Counted from the stretch's first letter, positions 9,956-19,294 are shown. The stretch: 64,000 bases of DNA from Pseudomonas entomophila (GCF_029478665.1 NZ_JARPQB010000019.1:1-64000), one strand, 5' to 3'. The notes: generated by a model from the letters alone, not told the origin. Numbers and translations are program-made.

Positions 9956-11518
9956 GTGAGCCAAGCCCTGATCAGCGCGCTGCAGAACCCTGCCCTCTAT
10001 CCACACCCCGTCGAGGGCTTCCAGCTCATCGAGACGCACATTTCCTGGGTTCTGCTCACGGGCGAGTTCGCCTACAAGATCAAGAAGCCGATGAACTTCG
10101 GCTTCCTCGACTTCACCGGCCTGGACCAGCGCGGGCATTTCTGCAATGAAGAGCTGCGCCTTAACCAGCGCCTGACCGACGGCCTGTACCTGGAAGTGTT
10201 GCCGATCACCGGCAGCGCCGAGGCACCACGGCTGGGCGGTGAGGGCGCGCCGATCGAGTATGCGCTGAAGATGCGCCAGTTCCCCCAGGGGCAGATGCTC
10301 AACACGTTGCAGGCCAATGGCGAACTGAATGCCGGCCACATCGACCAGATGGCCGCGCAGATCGCTGCCTTCCACCTGCAGGCGCCGAAGGTGCCGGTCG
10401 ATCACCCGCTGGGCACCCCGGACGCGGTCATGGCGCCGGTGGAGCAGAACTTCGAGCAGATCCGCCCATTCCTCACCGACAAGGCCGACCTGCAACAGCT
10501 CGACAACCTGCAGGCCTGGGCCCAGGACAGCTTCAAGCGCCTGCATGGCCTGCTCGAGGCGCGCAAGGCCAACGGTTTCATCCGTGAATGCCACGGCGAC
10601 ATCCACCTGGGCAACGCCACCCTGATCGACGGCAAGGTGGTGATCTTCGACTGCATCGAGTTCAACGAACCGTTCCGCCTGACCGACGTCTACGCCGATA
10701 TCGGCTTCCTCGCCATGGACCTCGAGGACCGTGGCCTGAAGTGCCTGTCGCGCCGCTTCATCAGCCAGTACCTGGAGCTGACCGGCGACTACGAAGGCCT
10801 GGAGCTGCTGAACTTCTACAAAGCCTACCGCGCCCTGGTGCGGGCCAAGGTCGCCCTGTTCAGCATGCCGGCCGAGGCCGACGGCGTGCAGCGCGCCACC
10901 ACCCTGCGCACCTACCGCAACTACGCCAACCTGGCGGAAAGCTACAGCGCCATCCCGTCGCGCCTGCTGGCCGTGACCCATGGCGTTTCGGCCGTGGGCA
11001 AGAGCCACGTGGCCATGCGCCTGGTCGAGGCGCTGGGTGCCGTGCGCGTGCGCTCCGACGTCGAGCGCAAGCGCCTGTTCGGTGAACAGCCGCAAATTAA
11101 TGCCAGCCAGTTGCAGGCAGGTATCTACGACAAGGACGCCAGCGTGGCCACCTACCAGCGCCTGCATGCGCTGGCGGCGACCATCCTGCGCGCCGGCTTC
11201 CCGGTGGTGCTCGACGCCACCTACCTCAAGCACGATCAGCGCAAGGCCGCGGCCGAGGTGGCCAGCGAGACCGGCGTGCCGTTCCTGATCCTCGATTGCC
11301 AGGCGCCCGAAGCCGTCATCGCCAGCTGGTTGGCGCAGCGCCAGGCCGAGAACGTCGACCCCTCGGATGCCACTCTGGAGGTGGTCCAGGCCCAACAGGC
11401 CAGCCGCGAGCCACTGGACGCGGAAGAGCTCAAACGCAGCAAGCGCGTCGACACCCAGGAAAGCGCCAGCATGGACCACCTGATCGAGCAGATTCGCCAG
11501 TACCTGCCCGGCCTTTGA
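9956..11518 (+). CDS. Two-domain protein: aminoglycoside-phosphotransferase-like kinase fused to a P-loop (AAA_33) kinase
   Basis: 520 residues from a GTG start with AGGAA seven bases upstream. The N-terminal half looks like an APH/choline-kinase fold, with the catalytic loop ECHGDIHLGN (His213) and a metal-binding DCIEFN a few residues later. The C-terminal half has a Walker A GVSAVGKS (343-350) and the architecture of small-substrate P-loop kinases such as gluconate kinase or zeta-toxin-like AAA_33 proteins. Both catalytic sets look intact. The substrate of neither half is known. The family is conserved next to mrcB in Pseudomonas. It is not evidence of antibiotic resistance. Confidence 0.85.
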   Translation: MSQALISALQNPALYPHPVEGFQLIETHISWVLLTGEFAYKIKKPMNFGFLDFTGLDQRGHFCNEELRLNQRLTDGLYLEVLPITGSAEAPRLGGEGAPIEYALKMRQFPQGQMLNTLQANGELNAGHIDQMAAQIAAFHLQAPKVPVDHPLGTPDAVMAPVEQNFEQIRPFLTDKADLQQLDNLQAWAQDSFKRLHGLLEARKANGFIRECHGDIHLGNATLIDGKVVIFDCIEFNEPFRLTDVYADIGFLAMDLEDRGLKCLSRRFISQYLELTGDYEGLELLNFYKAYRALVRAKVALFSMPAEADGVQRATTLRTYRNYANLAESYSAIPSRLLAVTHGVSAVGKSHVAMRLVEALGAVRVRSDVERKRLFGEQPQINASQLQAGIYDKDASVATYQRLHALAATILRAGFPVVLDATYLKHDQRKAAAEVASETGVPFLILDCQAPEAVIASWLAQRQAENVDPSDATLEVVQAQQASREPLDAEELKRSKRVDTQESASMDHLIEQIRQYLPGL

Positions 11519-11616
11519 GGCATCAGGCGTGAAGCAGTCGACAGTTCACGCCTGAAGTTCGGCGCCTGCTCAGTGATGTCATTACAATATCATCACACCC
11601 ACGAGGAGGCGCCGCC

Positions 11617-11964
11617 ATGAACCAACCCCGCCAGCTGGACAACGTCCTGTACACCATGGTGCGCGACGAGAAGATCGCAGCCTTCAACCGCGAGAAGCCC
11701 GTGGACACGCCCATCGACTTTCGCGGTGGCGATTTCCGTGGCCTCGACCTGCGTGACCTGGATGTGCGCGGCATCGACTTCACCGACGCGTACTTCCGTG
11801 CCGCCGACCTGCGTGGGCTCGACCTGCGGGAGAACGGGATGGAGGGGGCGAGCCTTGCCCATGCGCAGATCTCCGGGACTTACTTCCCCAGCGAGCTGAG
11901 CGCCGACGAGATCCTCATGTCGGTGAAGTTCGGCACACGCATGCGCTATCGCACCGCCCGCTGA
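11617..11964 (+). CDS. Pentapeptide-repeat protein
   Basis: 115 residues with about eight consecutive pentapeptide repeats of the A(D/N)LXX type between residues 32 and 85 (DFRGGDFRGLDLRDLDVRG and following). This predicts a short right-handed quadrilateral beta-helix. There is no signal peptide. AGGAGG sits nine bases before the ATG. It is too short to be a Qnr-type gyrase-protecting protein (about 215 residues). Function unknown. It is followed at once by a REP pair. Confidence 0.8.
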   Translation: MNQPRQLDNVLYTMVRDEKIAAFNREKPVDTPIDFRGGDFRGLDLRDLDVRGIDFTDAYFRAADLRGLDLRENGMEGASLAHAQISGTYFPSELSADEILMSVKFGTRMRYRTAR

Positions 11965-11978
11965 CCCCGAGGTTTCCT

Positions 11979-12060
11979 GTAGGAGCCAGCCTTGCTGGCG
12001 AACCGTCTCTCGGCCTGCCGTCAGCGGGGCTGCGGTTCGCCAGCAAGGCTGGCTCCTACG
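11979..12060. repeat. REP pair, type 1 (GTAGGAGCCAGC...)
   Basis: Two inverted copies of TGTAGGAGCCAGCCTTGCTGGCGA facing each other about 30 bases apart, each a small palindrome in itself. This is the common extragenic palindromic element of the P. putida group. The same type recurs at about 20219, 25158, 31559, 60382 and 63450. Confidence 0.9.
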
Positions 12061-12194
12061 GTACGCGCACGCCGCTGGCAGCCTGTCGGCGGCAGATGGC
12101 AAAAGGCCGCGCAATTTCCAACCCCCGCTACACTCCACGTTGACCTGCTCGCGATTTATCCCCACGACCCGTTCAGCCATCGCAAGGAGGCTCG

Positions 12195-12473
12195 ATGAAC
12201 GATGAATTGCAGCATCTGAAAAACCTTGGCAAGACCTCCGCGCAATGGCTGCACGCCGTCGGTATCCACAGTGCATCGGACCTTCGCCGCCTGGGCGCGG
12301 TGGGGGCCTATCACGCCGTTAGAACGCGAGGATTCCGGGCTTCGAAGGTGTTGTTGTATGCCATCGAGGGTGCCCTGCTGGACATGCACTGGAACGACCT
12401 GCCCGCCGAACGCAAGCAGGCGCTCAACCAACAACTGGATGCGAAAAGCCACCCGCAGAAAATCGAAAAATAA
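12195..12473 (+). CDS. TfoX C-terminal-domain family protein
   Basis: 92 residues matching only the C-terminal helical domain of TfoX/Sxy: LKNLGKTSAQWLHAVGI, then a helix-hairpin-helix-like region ending ALLDMHWNDLPAERK. The N-terminal domain of TfoX is absent, as in many stand-alone homologues. AAGGAGG lies seven bases upstream of the ATG. It is probably cytosolic. A competence role is not implied, because most Pseudomonas carrying this gene are not known to use it so. It lies just before the PrrF promoter. Confidence 0.82.
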   Translation: MNDELQHLKNLGKTSAQWLHAVGIHSASDLRRLGAVGAYHAVRTRGFRASKVLLYAIEGALLDMHWNDLPAERKQALNQQLDAKSHPQKIEK

Positions 12474-12486
12474 TCCGGCGAAAGCA

Positions 12487-12514
12487 TTGACTCCGTAATG
12501 AGAATCGTTATGAT
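12487..12514 (+). promoter_or_regulatory. PrrF promoter with overlapping Fur box
   Basis: The -35 is TTGACT (12487-12492), the spacer is 16 bases and the -10 is TATGAT (12509-12514), seven bases before the conserved sRNA 5' end. A Fur-box match lies across the spacer and -10 at 12494-12512: 14 of 19 positions of GATAATGATAATCATTATC. A second, overlapping half-box follows. Iron-loaded Fur would therefore block RNA polymerase. Confidence 0.85.
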
Positions 12515-12520
12515 TATCAC

Positions 12521-12635
12521 AACTGGTCGCGAGACTGGTTGGGTAACCTGAAAGCTCCCTGGTTCGGACTCTCAGATTATCTCCTCATCAGGCTAATCAC
12601 GGTTATTGACCCGGCAAATTGCCGGGTCTTTTTTT
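12521..12635 (+). ncRNA. prrF: PrrF iron-responsive small RNA
   Basis: About 115 nt starting AACTGGTCGCGAG and containing the conserved PrrF core CTCTCAGATTATCTCCTCAT (from about 12569). It ends at a strong terminator: GACCCGGC-AAATT-GCCGGGTC (12608-12628) followed by seven Ts. PrrF RNAs are made in iron starvation and base-pair with mRNAs for iron-rich proteins such as SodB, aconitase and succinate dehydrogenase, with Hfq. The identity rests on the core sequence, the Fur-regulated promoter, the size and the position beside the phu heme genes as in P. aeruginosa. Only one copy is present here, not the P. aeruginosa tandem. Confidence 0.95.
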
Positions 12636-12644
12636 GCCTGCCAT

Positions 12645-13538
12645 TCAGTGACTCTTGCGCAGTTGCGCGCAGTAATCCTGCTCGGGAAGCGCCGCCGTGT
12701 ACCACACGAAGTCGGCCATGCCCGGCTCGACCGCCTCGCCGACCTCCGTCAGCAGCAGCACAGTGCTCTGCCCTTTCGCGCCCAGGTCGGCGAGGTGCAA
12801 CGGTACGCCCAGGTCCTTGCGTGCGTGATAGCTGCCGGTGAGCAGCAAAGCCGGTTCCGGTGCCGCCAGCAGGCGCTCGGCGATGCGCCGGTCACGCTGT
12901 TGCTGAACACTGAGCATGGCGGGTAGCTGGCTTTCGGGCAGCAGGTCGCAATGGCCGGCGCGCACTTGCTCGCGCAGTGCCTGCACCACGGCCGGGGCAT
13001 TCGAACGCTCCCCCGCAGGCGCCACTGGCTGGCGATAGGCCTGGCGGATCTCCTCCGGTGACAGGTTGGCAGACAGCAACGGATAGGGCTGGGCCAGCGC
13101 CTCGCGGACAATCGGCCCATACAGCGCCCAGTCCCATCCCTCCTGCCAACCGAGTACCTTGGGCAAGTCCTGCGCCGGCTGTGCCTGGCCCTTTTGCGCA
13201 TCGACCAAAGGCTGCTGCCCGGGCTCGAGCATCTCGAGCAGCAGGCTGCCCTGCGGTCGACGGCTTTCCAGGGCACGCAGCAGCCAGAGCTGCAAGGCGT
13301 GGTGATCGGGGTTGTCGTGCTTTTCGCCGACCAATACCCGAGGTGCGCCCTGTAGCCGTTGCACCAATTGCTCAGGCGTCAGCGTGTTACCGCTGGCCAA
13401 GTCGACAATCTGCCCAAGCTGCGCGCTGTCGCGCCCCTCGCTGCTCTGCCAGGCCGGCAGCGGCTTCAATTGCGCCTGGCAACCTCCCAACGCCAGCGCC
13501 AGGCAGATCGACAAGCCGGACAGCAAAGGATGGCGCAT
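12645..13538 (-). CDS. phuW: ChaN-family heme-uptake lipoprotein (PhuW-type)
   Basis: 297 residues. A lipoprotein signal ends in ALGGC (Cys20), so it is predicted to be membrane-anchored on the periplasmic side. The ChaN domain is recognised by VLVGEKHDNPDHHALQ and later LLTGSYHARKDLGVP. In Campylobacter, ChaN is a heme-binding lipoprotein. It is the last gene of the phuTUVW order, 11 bases from phuV. Heme iron uptake is its likely role, but its exact step is not established. The PrrF terminator lies just beyond its stop codon. Confidence 0.88.
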   Translation of the reverse strand: MRHPLLSGLSICLALALGGCQAQLKPLPAWQSSEGRDSAQLGQIVDLASGNTLTPEQLVQRLQGAPRVLVGEKHDNPDHHALQLWLLRALESRRPQGSLLLEMLEPGQQPLVDAQKGQAQPAQDLPKVLGWQEGWDWALYGPIVREALAQPYPLLSANLSPEEIRQAYRQPVAPAGERSNAPAVVQALREQVRAGHCDLLPESQLPAMLSVQQQRDRRIAERLLAAPEPALLLTGSYHARKDLGVPLHLADLGAKGQSTVLLLTEVGEAVEPGMADFVWYTAALPEQDYCAQLRKSH

Positions 13539-13549
13539 GGGTCAGGCTC

Positions 13550-14317
13550 CTAGCGAATGATGATCAACGGGTGGCCGCGCTCCGGGTGCGGCTGCACCAG
13601 CACATCGATCCCGAACACGACGTTGAGCGCAGTCGGGGTCAGCACCCGTTGCGGTGTATCCAGGGCATGGCAGCGCCCATGCTCCAGCAGCAGGATATGG
13701 TCACAGTAGCGTGCCGCCAGGTTGAGGTCATGCAGGATCACCAGCACCGCCGCGCCGCGGTCGGCAAAACTGCGCACCGCCTGCAGCGTGGTGTGCTGGT
13801 GCAAGGGGTCGAGGGCGGACGTCGGCTCGTCCAGCAACAGCGTGGTACCCGCCTCGCCCGGCCACAGTTGGGCGAGTACTCGGGCCAGGTGCACACGCTG
13901 GCGCTCGCCGCCGGACAAGGCCAGGTAGCTGCGGCTGGCCAGATGGCCGGCGTCCGCCGCCGCCAGCGCGGCCTCGACGATCTCGCGGTCACGCTGGCGA
14001 CCACTGGCATGGGGCAGTCGCCCCAGGCCGACCACTTCGTCGACACGGAAGGCGAACCCCAGGCTGGACGCCTGTGGCAGCACGGCCAGGCGCCGGGCAC
14101 GTTCCTGCCCGGGCCAGGCATCGAGGTCGCGTCCGTCCAGGCGTACCTGCCCGGCACTCGGTGAAAGCTCGCCGCACAGCGCGCCCAGCAGGCTGCTCTT
14201 GCCGGCGCCATTGGGGCCGAGGACACCCAGTATCTGGCCAGGGCGCAGTTGCAAGCTGATATCGCTCAACACTTCGCTGCTGCCGCGCTTGAGGTGGAGC
14301 CCTTCGACGTCGAGCAT
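13550..14317 (-). CDS. phuV: Heme ABC transporter ATP-binding protein
   Basis: 255 residues, cytosolic ATPase of the heme importer. It has Walker [13 protein letters not shown] (about 34-45), the Q-loop, the signature [15 protein letters not shown], Walker [12 protein letters not shown] and the H-loop His in VILHDLN. It is of the HmuV/BtuD (siderophore-heme-B12) subfamily. Its start overlaps the phuU stop. Two copies would pair with two PhuU permeases. Confidence 0.95.
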   Translation of the reverse strand: MLDVEGLHLKRGSSEVLSDISLQLRPGQILGVLGPNGAGKSSLLGALCGELSPSAGQVRLDGRDLDAWPGQERARRLAVLPQASSLGFAFRVDEVVGLGRLPHASGRQRDREIVEAALAAADAGHLASRSYLALSGGERQRVHLARVLAQLWPGEAGTTLLLDEPTSALDPLHQHTTLQAVRSFADRGAAVLVILHDLNLAARYCDHILLLEHGRCHALDTPQRVLTPTALNVVFGIDVLVQPHPERGHPLIIIR

Positions 14318-15354
14318 CAGTTACGCACCTTCACCAGCAGGAACAGAAAGAACGGCGCGCCGATGAACGCGGTGACGATGCCGATCGGCAGCTCCGCAGG
14401 CGCCAGGGCCAGGCGCGCGATCAGATCAGCGAATAGCAACAATGTGCCGCCTGCCAGCAGCGAAGCGGGCAGCAGCACCCGGTGATCGGGTCCCGCCACC
14501 AGGCGCACCAGATGCGGCACCACCAGTCCAATGAAGCCGATCAGCCCAGCGGCGGCCACCGCCGCACCGACGCCCAGGGCGGTGCAGAACACCAGTTCAC
14601 GCTTCAGGCGCTCGACTTCGACACCCAGATGGCGTGCCTCGGACTCGCCCAGCAACAACGCATTGAGCGCCTGGGCCCGCCGCGGCAACCACAGCGCCAC
14701 CAACGCGGCCACCAGCAGCAACGGCCACAGGCGTTCATAGCTGGCGCCATTGAGGCTGCCGAGGTTCCAGAAGGTCAGGGTACGCAATGTGGCGTCGTCG
14801 GCCAGGTAGGTGAACAGGCCAACGGCCGAGCCGCCCAACGCGGTCATGGCGATACCGGCCAGGAGCATGGTCGCCACGTTGGTCTGCCCGTCGCGTCGCC
14901 CCAGGCGATAGACCATGGCCGTCACCCCCAGCCCCCCGATGAAGGCACACAGCGACAACAGGTACGGTGCGAACCACTCGGGCATGCCGCCCAGCCAACT
15001 GCCGCCGACGATCGCCACTGCCGCCCCAAGGGCAGCGCCACTGGCGACGCCCACCAGCCCGGGGTCGGCCAGCGGGTTGCGGAACAAGCCCTGCATGGCG
15101 ACACCGGACAGCGCCAGCACTGCGCCAACGGCCAGGCCCAGCAAGGTGCGCGGCAAACGGATCTGGCCCAGGATCATCTCGGCCTGCTCCAGCCCATCAC
15201 CGGCTAACGGCAGGCCCATCAAACGCAGGCCGCCGCGCACGGTGTCGAGCAACGGCAGGCTGACCGGGCCCAGGGCCAGCGACAGCCATACCGCCAGCAG
15301 GCACAACGACGTGAGGCAAATGAACAGTGTACGAGGCGCGACCCGCTGCTTCAT
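14317..15354 (-). CDS. phuU: Heme ABC transporter permease (FecCD family)
   Basis: 345 residues with about ten membrane helices, recognised by the FecCD signatures [21 protein letters not shown] near residue 85 and [15 protein letters not shown] near residue 270. It forms the homodimeric channel for heme delivered by PhuT. The start overlaps the phuT stop by four bases (ATGA) and its stop overlaps the phuV start, so it is tightly coupled in an operon. Confidence 0.95.
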   Translation of the reverse strand: MKQRVAPRTLFICLTSLCLLAVWLSLALGPVSLPLLDTVRGGLRLMGLPLAGDGLEQAEMILGQIRLPRTLLGLAVGAVLALSGVAMQGLFRNPLADPGLVGVASGAALGAAVAIVGGSWLGGMPEWFAPYLLSLCAFIGGLGVTAMVYRLGRRDGQTNVATMLLAGIAMTALGGSAVGLFTYLADDATLRTLTFWNLGSLNGASYERLWPLLLVAALVALWLPRRAQALNALLLGESEARHLGVEVERLKRELVFCTALGVGAAVAAAGLIGFIGLVVPHLVRLVAGPDHRVLLPASLLAGGTLLLFADLIARLALAPAELPIGIVTAFIGAPFFLFLLVKVRN

Positions 15355-16232
15355 TGTCCGAGGCTGACCTTGGCCGCAGGGTAGAAGCTTGCCGCCAACT
15401 CATGCAGCGTCGCCGGCAGACGCGGCCCCAGACCACCGACCAGGAGCGTCGGGTCGAGTGATACAAGGCGTTTGTCACGTACCGCCCGCGAGGCGGCCAG
15501 AGCCGGGTTTTCCTTCAACAGCGCCTGCAAGGCCTGCTCACCGCTGAGGGTGCGGTCGGAGAACACCACCACGTCCGGGTCCAGGGCGGCCAGCGCCTCC
15601 ACCGAGAAGTTCTTGTACCCCTGGTGGTCAGCGAGGTTGCGTGCACCGGCCTGGCGCAGCACCCAGTCGCCAGAGGTGCCCTGCCCCGCGATCAGCGGCT
15701 TGGCACCGGCATGCCCGACCAACAGCAACACCCCCGGCGCCTTCTGGCTGGCCTGGGCCTGCTTGATCTGGCTTTGCAGGGTGTCCAGCTGACGATGGTA
15801 ATCGGCCGTCAGCGCCGCCGCTTTCTGTTCGTTACCCAGCAACACACCCAATTGCTTGAGGTTCTCGTCAACCGCGCCCAGCTCGGCCTTGCTGGAGAAC
15901 AGCTCGACGCGCACGCCCGCCTTGCGGATCTGCGCCAGCACCGGCGGTGGCCCCATCTCTTCGGTACCGACCAGCACATCCGGGCGCAGGCTGAGAATGC
16001 CTTCGGCCGACAACTGGCGCTGGTAACCGATACTGGGCAGCGCCTTGAGCGATTCGGGGTGCTGGCTGGTGGTGTCGACGCCGACCAGGCGCTGTTCGCC
16101 GCCCAGGGCGCTGATCCACTCGCTCAGGGCACCTCCCGCACTGACCAGGCGTTGCGGCAGCTCGGTGGCCAGCGCCTGGGTAGAAAGGGCAAGACCGGCG
16201 CACAGGGCGATCAGGGCAGCGGGACGGCGCAT
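15351..16232 (-). CDS. phuT: Heme ABC transporter periplasmic substrate-binding protein
   Basis: 293 residues from the ATG at 16232, preceded by AGGAACC. A longer frame reaching 16430 is upstream sequence containing the Fur box and is not coding. The signal peptide is MRRPAALIALCAGLALSTQALA, with cleavage after ALA. The two-lobed TroA/HemT-type fold is shown by GGALSEWISALGGEQRLVGVD and LSLRPDVLVGTEEMGPP. It binds heme in the periplasm and hands it to PhuUV. It is the first gene of phuTUVW. Confidence 0.94.
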   Translation of the reverse strand: MRRPAALIALCAGLALSTQALATELPQRLVSAGGALSEWISALGGEQRLVGVDTTSQHPESLKALPSIGYQRQLSAEGILSLRPDVLVGTEEMGPPPVLAQIRKAGVRVELFSSKAELGAVDENLKQLGVLLGNEQKAAALTADYHRQLDTLQSQIKQAQASQKAPGVLLLVGHAGAKPLIAGQGTSGDWVLRQAGARNLADHQGYKNFSVEALAALDPDVVVFSDRTLSGEQALQALLKENPALAASRAVRDKRLVSLDPTLLVGGLGPRLPATLHELAASFYPAAKVSLGQ

Positions 16233-16328
16233 CTTCAGGTTCCTTTGCAGGTGGCGGGTCGCGCGCCTTGTGGCGGGCGACGCAAGTGCGCACCATAGGC
16301 AGCCTGGCGCGGCGAATGCGGGCAATTT

Positions 16329-16347
16329 GATAATTATTCGCATTGAA
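16329..16347. promoter_or_regulatory. Fur-type box between phuT and the Rieske gene
   Basis: GATAATTATTCGCATTGAA matches the 19-base Fur consensus at 12 positions and contains the inverted hexamers GATAAT-T-ATTCGC. It sits about 100 bases before phuT and 50 bases before the divergent Rieske gene, so it may control both. Confidence 0.65.
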
Positions 16348-16398
16348 GCGTCAAGCCATCCCTTTGTCACACGGCTTAACCGGAAGAAATTACCTTCG

Positions 16399-16716
16399 AT
16401 GCATTTTGTATGTGCCTCCAACGACCTCACCGAAGGCCACAGCCGCGCCTTCAGCGTAGCTGGCGTGTCGCTGTTCGGGGTGCGCCGCCACGGTAAGGTC
16501 CACCTCTACCGCAACCGCTGCCCGCATCGCGGCATCCCGCTGAACTGGGAGGCGGACCGCTTTCTCGATGACAGTGCCAGCCTGATCCACTGCGCCCACC
16601 ATGGCGCACTGTTCGTGATCGACAGCGGCGAGTGCGTGGCCGGCCCCTGCGAGGGCGAGTGGCTGGAGGCCCTGGACAGCCTGGAAGACAGCCAGGGCAT
16701 CTGGCTCACGGATTGA
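16399..16716 (+). CDS. Small stand-alone Rieske [2Fe-2S] ferredoxin-type protein
   Basis: 105 residues from the ATG at 16399. The frame is open further upstream but runs through phuT. Both Rieske cluster motifs are present: CPHRG (about residues 43-47) and CAHHG (66-70), giving two Cys and two His ligands. It has no signal peptide and no catalytic domain. It is therefore an electron carrier or sensor rather than an oxygenase. It is divergent from phuT across a Fur-type box, which suggests iron control. Its end overlaps the convergent sfsA by 11 bases. Confidence 0.9.
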   Translation: MHFVCASNDLTEGHSRAFSVAGVSLFGVRRHGKVHLYRNRCPHRGIPLNWEADRFLDDSASLIHCAHHGALFVIDSGECVAGPCEGEWLEALDSLEDSQGIWLTD

Positions 16717-17422
16717 GCAGCACTGGCAATGGCCGGTCGATGACGATCCCACGGGCATCCAGGCACGTGCCGTAGGCCAGCACCTCGACGCCTTCTGCCA
16801 CCGCGGCGCGCAGGGCCTGGGCGTAGGCAGCGTCGATTTCCTCGGCCGGGCGCACCGCTTCGATGCCGGTCAGGTTCACGCAGTACAGTTGCACCGCGCG
16901 AATCCCTTGCCGAGCCAGCGCCGCCAGCTCGCGCAGGTGCTTGGCCCCGCGTTGGGTGACGGCATCCGGGAAGGCTGCCACGGGCGTATCCGGGAAACCT
17001 AACGTGACACTCTTGACCTCGACGTAGGCCGGGCGGCCATCGGCGAACTCCAGATAGAAGTCGATGCGGCTGCGCTCCTCGCCATACGCCACCTCGCGCT
17101 TGAGCAGGTTGAAGCCGGCCAGTTCGCTGATGGTGCCCGCACGTAGCGCTTCCTCGACCAGGGCATTGGCGCGCCCGGTGTTGACGCAGGCCAGCCGGCC
17201 CTGGGGCGTTTCGCTGATCTCCCAGGTGCCGGGCAGCTTGCGCTTGGGGTCGTTGGAGCGGCTGAACCAGACTTGCCCTCCTTCGCGCATGCAGTTGAGC
17301 ATGGACCCGGTGTTCGGGCAGTGGATGGTCAACTGCTCGCCGCTGGCCAGTTCGATGTCGGCCAGGAAACGCTTGTAGCGGCGCAGCAGGCGCGCTTCTT
17401 CGAGTTCAGGGAAAAACACCAT
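16706..17422 (-). CDS. sfsA: SfsA family DNA/RNA nuclease
   Basis: 238 residues, full family length. It has the N-terminal OB-like part with [12 protein letters not shown] and [11 protein letters not shown], and a PD-(D/E)XK-type core with RIDFYLEF and VEVKSVTL (Asp, Glu and Lys of the nuclease site). First described in E. coli as a maltose regulator, the family is now regarded as nucleases. Its ATG overlaps the stop of the aminotransferase gene by one base, giving a two-gene unit. Confidence 0.95.
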   Translation of the reverse strand: MVFFPELEEARLLRRYKRFLADIELASGEQLTIHCPNTGSMLNCMREGGQVWFSRSNDPKRKLPGTWEISETPQGRLACVNTGRANALVEEALRAGTISELAGFNLLKREVAYGEERSRIDFYLEFADGRPAYVEVKSVTLGFPDTPVAAFPDAVTQRGAKHLRELAALARQGIRAVQLYCVNLTGIEAVRPAEEIDAAYAQALRAAVAEGVEVLAYGTCLDARGIVIDRPLPVLLNP

Positions 17423-18594
17423 CAGCCCTGCCAGCTCCGCAGGCCCCGGGCAATGCGCTGCACCGCCTCTTCCAGGCGCGGCAGGCTCTGGGTGTAGGCG
17501 AAACGCACATGGTGCCCGGCCTGGTGGCGGCCGAAATCCAGGCCCGGCGTGAAGGCCAGGTGCTCGGTTTCCAGGAAGTGCCGGCAGAAGGCGAAGGCAT
17601 CACCGCCAAAGGCGCTGATATCGGCATACAGATAGAAGGCGCCCTGTGGCTCGACGGCGATGCCGAAGCCCAGTTCGCGCAGCGCCGGCAGCAGGTAGTC
17701 GCGACGGCGGGCGAACTCGGCGCGGCGCTCCTCGAGAATCGCCAGGGTGTCCGGCTGGAAGCACGCCAGCGCGGCGTGCTGGGCCATGCTTGGGGCGCTG
17801 ATATAGAGGTTCTGTGCCAGCTTCTCGAGGTCGCCCACCGCCGAAGGGGGGGCAACCAGCCAGCCAAGGCGCCAGCCGGTCATGCCGAAGTATTTCGAGA
17901 AACTGTTCAGGACGAAGGCCTGGTCGTCCACTTCCAGCACGCTGGGCGCGTCCATGCCGTAGGTCAGGCCGTGGTAGATCTCATCCACCACCAGATGGCC
18001 ATGCCGCTCGCGGGTGGCCTTGGACAGGCTGGCCAGCTCGTCGCGATCAAGCACAGTGCCGGTCGGGTTGGCCGGCGAAGCCACCAGGGCACCGACGGTG
18101 TCCTTGTCCCAGTAACGTTCGACCAGACCGGCGGTGAGCTGGTAGTTCACCTCCGGCCCTACCGGTACCAGCTGCGCGCCACCTTCTACCAGGCGCAGAA
18201 AGTGGCGGTTGCACGGGTAGCCAGGGTCGGCGAGCAGCCAGTGCTTGCCTGGGTCGACCAGCAGGCTGCTGGCCAACAGCAGCGCGCCGGAACCGCCCGG
18301 GGTAATAAGCACGCGCTCCGGGTCCAGGTTCACACCGTAGCGCTGGCCATAGAACCCGGCGATCGCCTCGCGCAGTTGGGGCAGGCCACGGGCCGCGGTG
18401 TAGCGGGTGTGCCCCGCGGCCAGGGCCGCCTGGCCGGCGGCGACGATCGGCGCGGCGGTGGTGAAGTCCGGCTCGCCGATCTCGAGGTGGATCACGTCGT
18501 GGCCTGCGGCCTGCAGCTCGTTGGCGCGGGCCAGCAGGGCCATGACGTGGAAGGGTTCGATGGCGCGACTGCGCGCACTGTGTGGCTGAGCCAT
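17422..18594 (-). CDS. Pyridoxal-phosphate aminotransferase, class I/II fold
   Basis: 390 residues from the ATG at 18594, preceded by GAGAAGG. An upstream in-frame extension to 18777 lies in the dksA promoter region and is rejected. The PLP lysine is in [16 protein letters not shown], the Asn/Asp pocket residues in SPANPTGT and VVDEIYHGL. This matches the aspartate/tyrosine/aromatic aminotransferase I-alpha/gamma group. The exact amino donor cannot be told from sequence alone. It is paired with sfsA. Confidence 0.9.
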   Translation of the reverse strand: MAQPHSARSRAIEPFHVMALLARANELQAAGHDVIHLEIGEPDFTTAAPIVAAGQAALAAGHTRYTAARGLPQLREAIAGFYGQRYGVNLDPERVLITPGGSGALLLASSLLVDPGKHWLLADPGYPCNRHFLRLVEGGAQLVPVGPEVNYQLTAGLVERYWDKDTVGALVASPANPTGTVLDRDELASLSKATRERHGHLVVDEIYHGLTYGMDAPSVLEVDDQAFVLNSFSKYFGMTGWRLGWLVAPPSAVGDLEKLAQNLYISAPSMAQHAALACFQPDTLAILEERRAEFARRRDYLLPALRELGFGIAVEPQGAFYLYADISAFGGDAFAFCRHFLETEHLAFTPGLDFGRHQAGHHVRFAYTQSLPRLEEAVQRIARGLRSWQG

Positions 18595-18807
18595 GGGCCT
18601 TCTCTCAATTGGGTCTAAACTGGTGATTCTACCTGTGCACACGACCGAACGCGCCGGCCAGGCCACTGTCAAAAGCAGGCATAGAGCGGGGTAGCGCACC
18701 CCGGATCTATCTGGTAAGTTCGGCGGCTCGCAGTCGCAGGGCCGGCGGGCGCCGGAGATGGAAGCAAGCCTGCGCATTGGATCAGATGAGTGAGAGGCGG
18801 TCTATTC

Positions 18808-19251
18808 ATGTCCACCGTAGAAAAGCAAAAAGTCCAGACCATGTACGGTGTCGAGCCCTACGTAGAGACCAAGGGCGAAGAGTACATGGGCAAACCCATG
18901 AAAGCGCACTTCACCAAGCTCCTCAATGCCTGGAAAGGCGAGCTGATGGTCAGTGTGGATCGCACCGTGGACCACATGAAGGATGAAGCTGCCAACTTCC
19001 CCGACCCGGCAGACCGCGCCAGCCAGGAAGAAGAGTTCGCCCTGGAACTGCGCAACCGTGACCGTGAGCGCAAGTTGATCAAGAAGATCGACAAGACCCT
19101 GCAGAAGATCCAGGACAACGATTACGGCTGGTGTGAGTCCTGTGGCATCGAGATCGGCCTGCGCCGCCTGGAAGCCCGCCCCACCGCCGACCTGTGCTTC
19201 GACTGCAAGGAAATTTCCGAGAAAAAGGAAAAGACGGTCGGCAAAGGCTGA
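18808..19251 (+). CDS. dksA: RNA polymerase-binding transcription factor DksA
   Basis: 147 residues. Binds the secondary channel of RNA polymerase and, with ppGpp, controls rRNA and amino acid promoters. It has a coiled coil from about residue 30 to 110, with the tip DPADRASQEEE containing the key Asp and Ala, and a C-terminal zinc finger with four cysteines (CESC...CFDC). The ATG at 18808 is used, since the residues in front of it do not match the family. A terminator and gluQ follow, the usual Pseudomonas order. Confidence 0.97.
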   Translation: MSTVEKQKVQTMYGVEPYVETKGEEYMGKPMKAHFTKLLNAWKGELMVSVDRTVDHMKDEAANFPDPADRASQEEEFALELRNRDRERKLIKKIDKTLQKIQDNDYGWCESCGIEIGLRRLEARPTADLCFDCKEISEKKEKTVGKG

Positions 19252-19267
19252 TCCCTCTCCCTTTCAG

Positions 19268-19294
19268 ACGGGGCGCATCATGCGCCCCGTTTTC
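19268..19294 (+). terminator. Intrinsic terminator after dksA
   Basis: ACGGGGCGCA-TCA-TGCGCCCCGT, a perfect ten-base stem followed by a T-rich stretch, 17 bases after the dksA stop. gluQ begins 23 bases later, so read-through is needed if gluQ has no promoter of its own. Confidence 0.85.

Noticed and set aside
9956..11518. Aminoglycoside resistance gene
   Set aside because: Only the general APH fold and catalytic loop are shared. The fused P-loop kinase and conserved chromosomal position point to a housekeeping role.
11617..11964. Qnr-type quinolone resistance protein
   Set aside because: Far too short, and it lacks the two-part pentapeptide helix of Qnr.
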